Below are positions 7,079 to 13,655 of a DNA stretch of 13,725 nt, in pieces (within the stretch, counting starts at the first letter, position 1; each line of letters opens with the position of its first letter). Made by a program: the position numbers and the translations under genes. The stretch spans positions 1 through 13,725 of the forward strand of contig BQJS01000132.1 in NCBI GenBank assembly GCA_021604825.1. The letters run 5' to 3'. The DNA comes from Phycisphaerae bacterium. GTDB taxonomy: Bacteria > Planctomycetota > Phycisphaerae > UBA1845. The notes beneath the pieces were generated by a model. It was not told where the DNA came from. It ran no database searches and saw only the letters and a list, made by a program, of their open reading frames with translations.

Positions 7079-7788
7079 TCATTTCGATCAATCAACCTGC
7101 TTATCTGCCTTGGCTCGGATATTTTGAGCGAATCGCCCGCAGTGATATACACGTCGTCCTCGATCACGTGCAATTCGAAAAGAACAGCTTTGTCAATCGC
7201 AATCGCATCCTTGCTGCCGGTGGGCCGACTTGGCTGACCGTGCCCGTTAAGACCAAAGGGAAGTTTGGCGACTTGCCCATCTGTAAGCTTGAGATTGACA
7301 ATCAGACGCCATGGCGTCGGAAACACTGGCAGACGTTGCAACAGGCGTATGGGCAAGCTCCGCACTTTGACGCGCATGCCGGTTTCTTTTCCGGCCTGTA
7401 TGAGAAAGAGTGGACGCACTTAAGCGACTTGTGCGGCTGCGTAACGCGGTACCTGCTCGAGGCATTTGCAATTGACACGAAGCTGGTTCAGAGTTCGACG
7501 CTCGACGTTGAAGGGCGTCGAAACGAAATGCTTATTGAATTGTGTCGGTCGCTCGGCGCCACGGAATACATCTCCGGCGCGATGGGCCGCGACTACATCG
7601 ATCCGAAGTTGTTCGAAGATGCTGGCATTACCCTTTCGTTTCAAGACTACGACCACCCGCAATATACTCAATTGCGAGCCCAACAGTTCGAATCCAACTT
7701 GTCAGCCGTCGATTTCCTTTTCAACCACGGACCCGACAGTCGCGACATTCTCTTGAACCAATCCCGCGTTTCGCAGGTACATCCATGA
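7075..7788 (+). CDS. WbqC-family protein
   Basis: 237 aa, the usual length for the WbqC-like family (PF08889). The family hallmark is right at the start: ISINQPAYLPWLGYFERIA, followed by SDIHVVLDHVQFEKNSFVNRNRI and WLTVPV. Members occur in O-antigen and nonulosonate clusters, and their biochemical role is, to my knowledge, not firmly settled; acyl transfer to an amino sugar has been suggested from context. Here it sits between a methyltransferase and the CMP-sugar synthetase, with ATGA overlaps at both ends (7075-7078 and 7785-7788), so it is made together with the sugar enzymes. No signal peptide or membrane segment is visible, so it probably acts in the cytoplasm. Family assignment is firm; function is not. 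Confidence 0.85.
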   Translation: MIISINQPAYLPWLGYFERIARSDIHVVLDHVQFEKNSFVNRNRILAAGGPTWLTVPVKTKGKFGDLPICKLEIDNQTPWRRKHWQTLQQAYGQAPHFDAHAGFFSGLYEKEWTHLSDLCGCVTRYLLEAFAIDTKLVQSSTLDVEGRRNEMLIELCRSLGATEYISGAMGRDYIDPKLFEDAGITLSFQDYDHPQYTQLRAQQFESNLSAVDFLFNHGPDSRDILLNQSRVSQVHP

Positions 7789-8480
7789 GCCAATCGGACA
7801 AGCCCATCTGCATCATCCCTGCCCGTGGCGGTTCGAAGCGATTTCCGCGCAAAAACGTCGCCCCGCTCGGTGGCAAACCGCTGTTGGCATGGACGATCGA
7901 AACCGCCATTTCCTCAGCAATCAGCGAGTCCGTCGTGGTATCATCAGACGATGCGGAGATTCTAAACGTCGCAAAAAATCACGGCGCCACCATCCACGAG
8001 CGGGCTGCAACATTGTCCGACGATCGCACAACCGTCGCCGAAGTCTGCACCGCGATTTGCGGTGACATCACGGGTGAAAGAATTGACGATCAGACGATCA
8101 TCGCCCTCTTGCCAACGAGCCCGTTCAGAAGCGCCAAGACCATTCGCGGTGCATACGAGCAGTTCGTCAACAACAACGGCGAATCAATGCTGAGCGTCTC
8201 GCCGCTGGAGCATCCGCCCGAGTGGGCCATGATGCTCAACGAAGGATTCCTCCAACCGTGCGACGAAGAATCGTACAACACGCCGCGCAACGAATTGCAG
8301 CCATCCGTTCGTGGCGACGGTTTGATCATGATGGCCCGCTTGAGCTTTCTCAAAGCGCATCGTTCATTTCTGGGGCCGCGCACGCTGGCGTTTCTGTCGC
8401 CACCGGGCGAAACTGTGGACATCGATGAGCCCAGGGATTTGCTGTGGGCTGAGTTCTTGCTGGCGCAACAGGAGAAGTGA
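7785..8480 (+). CDS. CMP-nonulosonate cytidylyltransferase (PseF/NeuA/LegF family)
   Basis: 231 aa from the ATG at 7785, which forms an ATGA with the previous stop. The frame extends upstream, but the family start motif begins just after this ATG, so the longer form is rejected. The nucleotide-binding signature is IIPARGGSKRFPRKNV (residues 10-25), then VVVSSDD, LLPTSPFRS (phosphate and CTP contact region), and the C-terminal GETVDIDEPRDLLWAEF, in which the Asp residues match the metal-binding VDIDxxxD motif of the family. The enzyme would activate the finished nine-carbon sugar with CTP to give the CMP-sugar donor for a glycosyltransferase. Sequence alone does not distinguish PseF, LegF and NeuA. 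Its place after the decorating genes fits a late step. Confidence 0.88.
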   Translation: MSQSDKPICIIPARGGSKRFPRKNVAPLGGKPLLAWTIETAISSAISESVVVSSDDAEILNVAKNHGATIHERAATLSDDRTTVAEVCTAICGDITGERIDDQTIIALLPTSPFRSAKTIRGAYEQFVNNNGESMLSVSPLEHPPEWAMMLNEGFLQPCDEESYNTPRNELQPSVRGDGLIMMARLSFLKAHRSFLGPRTLAFLSPPGETVDIDEPRDLLWAEFLLAQQEK

Positions 8481-8482
8481 CC

Positions 8483-9163
8483 GTGAACGCATTGGTTATA
8501 GCCGCCCATCCCGACGATGAAGTGCTTGGCTGTGGTGGCACCGTCGCCCGAATGTCCGCCGAAGGGCATCAGGTCCACATTGCCATCCTCGGCGAAGGCA
8601 TCACCGCGCGTCATGTTGATCGAAGTGACGCCGATACCAAAGCGATGGACGCGCTGCACTCCCATGCCAACCGCGCGGGTCAAATCCTGGGTGCGATTTC
8701 GGTCGAAGTACTCGACTTACCGGATAACCGGTTTGACACCGTCCCCATGCTGGACATCAACAAGCGTGTGGAGCAATTGATCGAAAGACACCATCCAGAA
8801 GTCATCTACACGCACCATGCCGGCGACCTGAACCTCGATCATGTCATTACGCATCGCGCCGTCATGACCGCCACCCGCCCGATGTCGAAGTCGGCAGTCA
8901 AAGCGATCTATGCGTTTGAGATTGCCTCGTCGAGCGAATGGGCGTTTGATTCCGTCGGTCCGACTTTCGCACCGAATACGTTCGTCGATATCGAAAAGTT
9001 CATCGACGCCAAATGTGAAGCGATGTCGGCCTATGAATCAGAAGCCCGCGACTTTCCACATCCGCGCTCGACGCCTGCCCTTCGCGCTCAGGCCACGCGT
9101 TGGGGCGCTGCTTGCGGACGCGCGGCGGCTGAAGCGTTTCAGCTCATCCGCGACATCCGCTAA
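8483..9163 (+). CDS. PIG-L (LmbE-like) family N-deacetylase
   Basis: 226 aa from a GTG at 8483. An in-frame GTG at 8477 overlaps the previous stop (GTGA), but GGAG at 8471-8474 is 2 nt from it and 8 nt from 8483, and family members usually begin just before the first strand as here (NALVIAAHPDDE), so 8483 is preferred. The zinc-site motif AHPDDE (His9, Asp11, Asp12) and the second motif THHAGDLNLDHVITHRAV (about 108-126) are both intact, giving the expected His/Asp/His metal ligands and the catalytic Asp. The family removes N-acetyl groups from amino sugars such as GlcNAc-PI or mycothiol precursors. As last gene of the nonulosonate operon it may free an amine on the sugar, possibly for formylation or another acyl group (inference). 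It converges on the minus-strand gene that ends at 9188. Confidence 0.86.
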   Translation: MNALVIAAHPDDEVLGCGGTVARMSAEGHQVHIAILGEGITARHVDRSDADTKAMDALHSHANRAGQILGAISVEVLDLPDNRFDTVPMLDINKRVEQLIERHHPEVIYTHHAGDLNLDHVITHRAVMTATRPMSKSAVKAIYAFEIASSSEWAFDSVGPTFAPNTFVDIEKFIDAKCEAMSAYESEARDFPHPRSTPALRAQATRWGAACGRAAAEAFQLIRDIR

Positions 9164-9187
9164 GCGCCCTGTATCATCGTTGCACGC

Positions 9188-10714
9188 CTACTCGCAGCAC
9201 TCGCCTTCGTGTTCGACATTCGCGCCTGCGACACTGGCCAAACATTCGTTGCCATAGGTTTCGCCATCGCAACCGCAAACGGGGTCATAAACCTGCGGGC
9301 AAAGTCCCGGCGAGTATGCACATTCACCGATGCTTTCGCAGTCGCTCGGTGGTTTCTTGCAGTATTCCAGTGCAACACAATCGTTATCGTTGACACAAGG
9401 CGTCGCACATGGTCCATCATGCTGAACATTAACGCCCGCCACCCCAGCTTCGCAGGCATTGGAGTAGGTTTGGCCATCACAACCGCACACTGGATCAAAG
9501 ACATCGGGGCATGCTTGCGGATGTGCCTGACAGTATCCCGGTCCGGCACATTCACCGAGTGGTCGCTTGCAATAACCCTGCCCGGCTGCGTTACATTCCG
9601 CGTCGGTTGTACACTCGGGAACGCATGGTCCGTCGTGATCAATGTTGACTCCAGCTTGCAAGGCGATGCATGAATTGCCGTAGGTCTGTCCGTCGCACCC
9701 ACAGACTGGGCTGAAGATCTGAATGCACGCATCCGGCTTGCCTACACATTCGCCAGAAATATCCTGACAATTTTCCTTAAGGCACAACTGGTCGGGGTCA
9801 CATTCCGAATCGATGCGGCACACTTCCGGACACGGCCCATCGGATGCAACACTCACACCGGCAGCACTTGCGGTGCAGCGGTTTGAATAAGTCTGTCCAT
9901 CGCAACCACAAACCGGATCGAAAACCGCCGCACATATCTGCGGTTCCGGTAGGCACTCACCGGTGCCGTCGCAATCCCCATCCGACTTACTGCAGAAGTT
10001 GCCAGACTCGCAGTCTGCATTGCTGTCACAAGGTGGGGGCAAACATGGTCCACCGTGAACGATGTTTTGGCCGGCTGCTGCGGCGTCGCAGTAACTTGTG
10101 TATGTTTGACCATCGCACCCGCAAACGGGAATGGGGGCGAAGCAGAGAATCGTCCGGGTCTGACATTCGCCCGTTCCGCCGCAATCGTCAATGGACTTGG
10201 CACAGTAGTCGGTTGGCGCGCATTCCGAATTATCCTGACACGTCGGAACACAGACTCCATCGTAGTCGATATTTACTCCTGCTTTTCGCGCATCACAGGC
10301 GTTCGAATAGGTGTTGCCGTCGCAGCCACAAACGGGATCGTAAATGTCCGGGCACACATCAGGTTGGACGGCGCATTCGCCAACGCCTCCGCAGTCTCCG
10401 TTCGCCGTTAAACACATTTCGTCGGGGTCGCAGTCGGCGTTGTCCGTGCATTCGGGTGGGCAAGGTGCCAATGGGCCTGTGAAGTTCGCCTGCATCAACC
10501 CATAGTCAACGAGATCAACATCACAATCGCCATCGAGATCACCGATCGGTCGACCCGTTTCGTCAACGTCGACTCCGATCGGGGTTCCGCAGCAGACATC
10601 TTGTTCGTCGGGAACGCCATCGCTGTCTTCGTCGCAAATCGCACTAGCCAACACCGTAACTGGCGTACATATTGCTATAATGAAAAAACCGATCGCTCGC
10701 AGAAATGGGGTCAT
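9188..10714 (-). CDS. Secreted hexa-Kazal-module protein with N-terminal dockerin-like site
   Basis: 508 aa from the ATG at 10714. A TTG two codons upstream is possible, but the GAGAAGGA in front sits 6 nt from the ATG and about 0-1 nt from the TTG. Residues 1-25 form a signal peptide (hydrophobic core GFFIIAI, likely cut after ASA). Next come a thrombospondin-3-like DEDSDGVPDEQDVC (about 28-42) and a single dockerin-like Ca-binding half-site DLDGDCDVDL-ANFTG (about 58-80). Six repeats of about 70 residues follow. Each has a short Cys module (DADC, then EMC or similar, GDC, GEC) and a Kazal-like core VCGCDGxTYxNxC, with cores near 121-155, 191-224, 261-295, 330-364, 402-435 and 472-506. Kazal domains are usually serine protease inhibitors, but the predicted P1 residues here (D, A, A, Q, D, Q) are not Lys or Arg. 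It is exported, and the target is unknown. Confidence 0.9.
   Translation of the reverse strand: MTPFLRAIGFFIIAICTPVTVLASAICDEDSDGVPDEQDVCCGTPIGVDVDETGRPIGDLDGDCDVDLVDYGLMQANFTGPLAPCPPECTDNADCDPDEMCLTANGDCGGVGECAVQPDVCPDIYDPVCGCDGNTYSNACDARKAGVNIDYDGVCVPTCQDNSECAPTDYCAKSIDDCGGTGECQTRTILCFAPIPVCGCDGQTYTSYCDAAAAGQNIVHGGPCLPPPCDSNADCESGNFCSKSDGDCDGTGECLPEPQICAAVFDPVCGCDGQTYSNRCTASAAGVSVASDGPCPEVCRIDSECDPDQLCLKENCQDISGECVGKPDACIQIFSPVCGCDGQTYGNSCIALQAGVNIDHDGPCVPECTTDAECNAAGQGYCKRPLGECAGPGYCQAHPQACPDVFDPVCGCDGQTYSNACEAGVAGVNVQHDGPCATPCVNDNDCVALEYCKKPPSDCESIGECAYSPGLCPQVYDPVCGCDGETYGNECLASVAGANVEHEGECCE
9194..10450 (-). repeat. Six tandem ~210-bp coding repeats (Cys module + Kazal core)
   Basis: In-frame repeat units of about 69-72 codons inside the Kazal gene. 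First Kazal cysteines lie at residues 121, 191, 261, 330, 402 and 472, so spacing is nearly constant. The core encoding VCGCDGxTYxN is the most conserved part at both protein and DNA level, whereas the linker Cys module varies. This looks like internal duplication rather than a non-coding repeat. Confidence 0.85.
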
Positions 10715-10975
10715 GTTCAATCCTTCTCGTTGGCAATGTCATTGAGAAATCTCGGGCCGATGCGCGTGCGCAGACCCGGTCGTCCAAGTGTGGATAGCAA
10801 CAAAGTAGCCGAATTCTGACAGGACCGCTGAGAATGCCGCCGATTTCAATATGCTGCGGGATGGAATGGACGCTGATCGAATTGCATCCAACAGTGTTTA
10901 TGCTCACAATAGCCACCTGATGGGCGGCAATTGGATTCACCCCGCCAAATTGGCTCAAAATACGGATTTCTCGCT
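10715..10975. promoter_or_regulatory. Divergent intergenic region, no firm promoter seen
   Basis: 261 bp between the minus-strand Kazal gene and plus-strand scpA. It must contain the start signals for both, but I found no convincing -35/-10 pair. An imperfect inverted repeat with 9-bp arms and one mismatch is present at 10859-10889. Short open frames here show no family resemblance. Confidence 0.4.
10859..10889. other. Imperfect inverted repeat, possible operator
   Basis: The left arm GGATGGAAT (10859-10867) and right arm ATTGCATCC (10881-10889) pair at 8 of 9 positions across a 13-nt spacer. It lies in the divergent region between the Kazal gene and scpA. There is no T-tract, so it is not a classical terminator; an operator is possible, but chance is not excluded. 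Confidence 0.25.
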
Positions 10976-11860
10976 GTGCCCGACTACAAAGTTGACCTTG
11001 AAGCCTACAACGGACCGCTCGACCTGCTGCTGTTTTTGATCCGCCGCAGCGAGGTGGACATTTACGATATCCCTATCACCCAGATTACCGAGCAATACAT
11101 CGCTTACGTGCGGGTGCTGGAGGATCTTGATCCCAACCTAGCCGCCGATTTCATCGTGATGGCCGCAACCCTCATGGAAATCAAGTCGCGGACGTTGCTG
11201 CCCAAACCGCCCGTCGTCGAAGAAGAAGACGAATTCATCGACCCGAGGATGGAACTCGTTCGGCAGCTGCTCGACTACAAGCGTTTCAAAGACGCCGCCG
11301 CCACGCTCGACGACGCCCGCGCCGAACGGGCTGAGAAACACGAACGCGTCCCGGTGACCCCGCGCATCAACGAAGAAGAGGTCGATCTCGACGAAGTACA
11401 GATTTGGGATCTCATCGCCGCGTTTCAAAAAGTCCTCGACGCGACCGGTGTTCGCAACCGGCAGCACGAAGTGCTATACGACGACACGCCCATCGCACTT
11501 CACGCAGCCGACATCCTTGACATCCTCGGGCGCAACAAGGACGGGCATGTTTTCCAGAAACTCTTTGAAGGCCGCACCAAGTCGCAGCTTATCGGGCTGT
11601 TTCTGGCCGTCCTCGAGTTGATCCGCAAGAACCGTATCCGCGCCGTTCAAAAAGCCGAGTTCGATGAGATTCAAATCCAGCTATTGGATGACGAACCGAT
11701 CACCGTCGATGAGGAATCCGACTACCGATCCAACCCCAATGACGTGCTGAATGCGTTCCACGAAACGGCGGATGATCACGCCCCAGACGATCACGCCGCA
11801 GAGGAAGCCGAGGCAGAGGCACCCGAAGCCAAAAACGATATTGAAGAGCCCGTCGAATGA
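10976..11860 (+). CDS. scpA: ScpA, segregation and condensation protein A (kleisin)
   Basis: 294 aa from a GTG at 10976. The frame runs up to a TTG at 10931, but the family begins with a short M-x-DYKV-L, matched by PDYKVDLEAYNGPLDLLLFLI right after this GTG, with only a weak ACGGA-like site upstream. ScpA is the kleisin that bridges the SMC head and neck with ScpB to form the bacterial condensin used in chromosome segregation. The N-terminal SMC-binding region (GPLDLLLFLI, IPITQITEQYIAYV) and the C-terminal winged helix (LELIRKNRIRAVQKAEFDEI) are both clear. A tail of about 50 residues rich in Asp, Glu and Ala follows the winged helix. scpB is not next to it; the overlapping downstream gene (ATGA, 11857-11860) is a RidA-family gene instead. 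Confidence 0.92.
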   Translation: MPDYKVDLEAYNGPLDLLLFLIRRSEVDIYDIPITQITEQYIAYVRVLEDLDPNLAADFIVMAATLMEIKSRTLLPKPPVVEEEDEFIDPRMELVRQLLDYKRFKDAAATLDDARAERAEKHERVPVTPRINEEEVDLDEVQIWDLIAAFQKVLDATGVRNRQHEVLYDDTPIALHAADILDILGRNKDGHVFQKLFEGRTKSQLIGLFLAVLELIRKNRIRAVQKAEFDEIQIQLLDDEPITVDEESDYRSNPNDVLNAFHETADDHAPDDHAAEEAEAEAPEAKNDIEEPVE

Positions 11861-12315
11861 AACCGTCTGAAAAACTTACCGAAATGAATCTGTCGCTCCC
11901 CAACGTCGCGCAACCAGTAGGCATGTATGTGCCGGCTACCATTGTCGGTAACCTGGCTTATACCAGCGGACAGATACCGATCAAGGCTGGCGATGTGTTG
12001 TTTCAAGGCAAGGTTGGCGATACGGTGAGCCTGGAGGACGCGCAGAATGCCGCACAAGTGTGTGCGCTCAATGCGCTGGCTGCAATCGCCTCAATATCAG
12101 GCGGCATCGACAAAATCAGCCGCATCATCCGATTGTGCGTATTCGTTGCCTCTACGCCGGATTTCACGGATCAACCCAAGGTCGCCAACGCCGCGAGCGA
12201 ATTATGTGGTGCGTTATTCGGCGAAGCCGGCAAGCACGTCCGCAGCGCCGTTGGCGTGGCGTCACTTCCGCTCAACGTTTCCGTCGAACTTGAGATGATC
12301 GCCGAACTGGCTTAG
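11857..12315 (+). CDS. RidA/YjgF/YER057c-family protein (enamine/imine deaminase-like)
   Basis: 152 aa. The family fold is shown by YTSGQIPIKAGD, a DAQNAAQVCALNALAAI helix, IIRLCVFVAST and the C-terminal HVRSAVGVASLPLNVSVELEMIAEL. Arg129 in HVRSAVG is at the position of the Arg that binds the carboxylate of the 2-aminoacrylate-type substrate in active RidA, so deaminase activity is plausible. At about 150 residues with a longer N-terminus it belongs to the longer RidA-like subgroup rather than the ~128-aa archetype, and its substrate may differ. It starts in an ATGA overlap with scpA, so it is probably expressed with it. A 101-bp stretch without recognisable signals separates it from the next gene. 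Confidence 0.88.
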   Translation: MKPSEKLTEMNLSLPNVAQPVGMYVPATIVGNLAYTSGQIPIKAGDVLFQGKVGDTVSLEDAQNAAQVCALNALAAIASISGGIDKISRIIRLCVFVASTPDFTDQPKVANAASELCGALFGEAGKHVRSAVGVASLPLNVSVELEMIAELA

Positions 12316-12402
12316 ACGACAAACTTGTACCAACCCACGATCATCCCATAAGATCACCACCCAACTGTTCAATCTAGAGGCCGGGCTGCGCAAACCGATT
12401 TA

Positions 12403-12408
12403 AAGGAG
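12403..12408 (+). promoter_or_regulatory. Strong ribosome binding site for the acidic exported protein
   Basis: AAGGAG, 8 nt before the ATG at 12417. It decides that start over the adjacent TTG. It is one of only two near-consensus sites in the window, suggesting independent translation initiation rather than coupling. Confidence 0.75.
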
Positions 12409-12416
12409 AAGAATTG

Positions 12417-13142
12417 ATGCAAAGGGCTTACTCGCATTACAAGAATTTTCAGCTAATGGGAATGACAACCGCATTGGTCGCGGCAATGTTGGCTTGCGAA
12501 ATCTCGACGGTGGTCAATGATGACGGATCGGTGGATGTCGTCGTGACACCGCTCTGCCTGTTTGGTGATTTTGAGGGTGACGCCACGTACAACATTTCAT
12601 CCTCCGTGGGCGACAACGAACCATTCGTCGTCGAATCCACGTCGCCCCACACCGTCAGTTTCGGCGAGGATTTCAAACCCGTGTCCTATCCGCTGATGTT
12701 GGGCCTGCTGAGCACCGCACAACCCGAAGACCTCACCGATATGCCGGAAATCGATTTCTTCGAGGAATCGGGTTCAAAGATGTTCAGTTGGGTTACGCGC
12801 GAGACCATCGGCGAAAGTTTCCGTGATGTTCGAACCGATGCGGAATTTGAAGTCGCAGAAGCACTGTTTGAAAAGACCAGCTTCCGAATCCGATTTACTT
12901 TTTCGGGAACACAGTTGTTCTTCAACGACGAGAGCGATGACCCGCAAAACGATGCCGATGCCGATTCCACCGCCAACCTCTCCGGAGACTACGTCCTGGA
13001 AGGCGATCTTGCCGATGAAAACACGTTCAACTATTCGTCGTCAACACAACAGACCGCCACAGATCCCGATCTTGGTTTCACCGAAGACATCGAAGGAACC
13101 GGATCAGGCGTCTTTCAGCTGGTTGTCCGCAACGAATTCTAA
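12417..13142 (+). CDS. Hypothetical acidic exported protein, possible lipoprotein
   Basis: 241 aa from the ATG at 12417, chosen because a strong AAGGAG at 12403-12408 lies 8 nt upstream; the TTG one codon earlier is less likely. The N-terminus has a basic/polar stretch, then a hydrophobic segment GMTTALVAAMLA, ending at Cys27 in MLAC. This is lipobox-like but has Met rather than Leu at -3, so lipoprotein status is uncertain. The mature part is acidic and rich in Ser, Thr, Asp and Glu, with NDADADST near 182-189 and beta-strand-like alternation near the C-terminus (GDYVLEGDL, GVFQLVVRN). I recognise no family. Neighbours (RidA upstream, Bfd-like gene convergent) give no clue to function. Confidence 0.7.
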   Translation: MQRAYSHYKNFQLMGMTTALVAAMLACEISTVVNDDGSVDVVVTPLCLFGDFEGDATYNISSSVGDNEPFVVESTSPHTVSFGEDFKPVSYPLMLGLLSTAQPEDLTDMPEIDFFEESGSKMFSWVTRETIGESFRDVRTDAEFEVAEALFEKTSFRIRFTFSGTQLFFNDESDDPQNDADADSTANLSGDYVLEGDLADENTFNYSSSTQQTATDPDLGFTEDIEGTGSGVFQLVVRNEF

Positions 13143-13186
13143 AGGACATTTAGCCTCTGATATATGCCCGACCCAGCTCACCCGCC

Positions 13187-13210
13187 TCTGACGCAATTGG
13201 ATCCGTCAGA
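13187..13210. terminator. Hairpin between convergent genes, weak terminator candidate
   Basis: TCTGACG (13187-13193) and CGTCAGA (13204-13210) form a perfect 7-bp stem with a 10-nt loop. It lies between the stop of the plus-strand acidic protein (13142) and the end of the minus-strand Bfd-like gene (13229), where a shared terminator would be expected. No T-tract follows on either strand, so intrinsic termination is doubtful. Confidence 0.35.
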
Positions 13211-13228
13211 TGCATTCAGACCTGTGGG

Positions 13229-13492
13229 CTAGAATTTGTTCTTGGGCTGCTTGGTCTTGATATATTCAGAACGCTTTTCGGCATACTCATCGCCGACGAT
13301 CTCCTCGGTTTCAAACCGATCGGGATCGTCGGCGATTTTCTTGAGAAATGGGATGCACCACCCGCATCCGGTCCCCGCACCAAGGCACTCCGTCATCTGA
13401 CTGGGGCGGGTCGGTTGGGTCCGCCGAGAAAAATTTAGCAACTTTCGCAGCGGAACGTGGTAACAATAGCAGATCTTGTCGTCGAGGTTCAT
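13229..13492 (-). CDS. Bfd-like (2Fe-2S)-binding protein
   Basis: 87 aa from the ATG at 13492. The frame also has an ATG at 13567, giving 112 aa, but neither has a good ribosome binding site, and the Bfd-like domain begins right after the inner ATG (KICYCYHV), as in known members. Cys8, Cys10, Cys43 and Cys46 form the C-x-C ... C-x2-C [2Fe-2S] ligand pattern (ICYC and GAGTGCGWC), with spacing close to bacterioferritin-associated ferredoxin. The tail after residue 50 is charged and lysine-rich. Bfd helps release iron from bacterioferritin, but this domain is also found alone or fused to redox enzymes, and no bacterioferritin gene is in the window. The exact role is open. Confidence 0.82.
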   Translation of the reverse strand: MNLDDKICYCYHVPLRKLLNFSRRTQPTRPSQMTECLGAGTGCGWCIPFLKKIADDPDRFETEEIVGDEYAEKRSEYIKTKQPKNKF

Positions 13493-13655
13493 TGCACCAA
13501 TTGTTTCAGGGGTCGGCTGCAATATCAACAGTTTGGCTACCCAAGCAACATGTTTCCGGGTTAACATGATTTGTCGGGCCGAAAAGTTAGTCCATCGAAC
13601 GCCATCGACATCGCAATCGGAACGTAAAGTCCGCTCTTTTAAGGAGACGGGGATT

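Noticed and set aside
7542..7784. N-terminal extension of the CMP-sugar synthetase by 81 codons
   Set aside because: It overlaps the WbqC-family gene out of frame; the IIPARGGS motif follows the ATG at 7785, matching the family's usual start.
9128..9143. Hairpin GCTGAA/TTCAGC as a terminator for the operon
   Set aside because: It lies inside the PIG-L coding region, has a 6-bp stem and no T-tract; the pairing is likely chance.
9194..10450. Regular repeats resembling an array
   Set aside because: The ~210-bp period is in frame with coding modules, with no short direct repeat and unique spacer pattern, so it is not a CRISPR.
9844..10482. Plus-strand open frame of 212 codons opposite the Kazal gene
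   Set aside because: It is Arg/His/Ser/Cys-rich with no domain, and is explained as the antisense shadow of a Cys-rich repetitive coding region whose minus-strand product has clear Kazal modules and a signal peptide.
10931..10975. TTG start of scpA at 10931
   Set aside because: It would add 15 residues with no family match; the GTG at 10976 is followed at once by the conserved ScpA N-terminus.
13493..13567. 25-residue N-terminal extension of the Bfd-like protein from the ATG at 13567
   Set aside because: No ribosome binding site is visible there and the Bfd domain normally begins within about ten residues of the start; kept as a lesser alternative.
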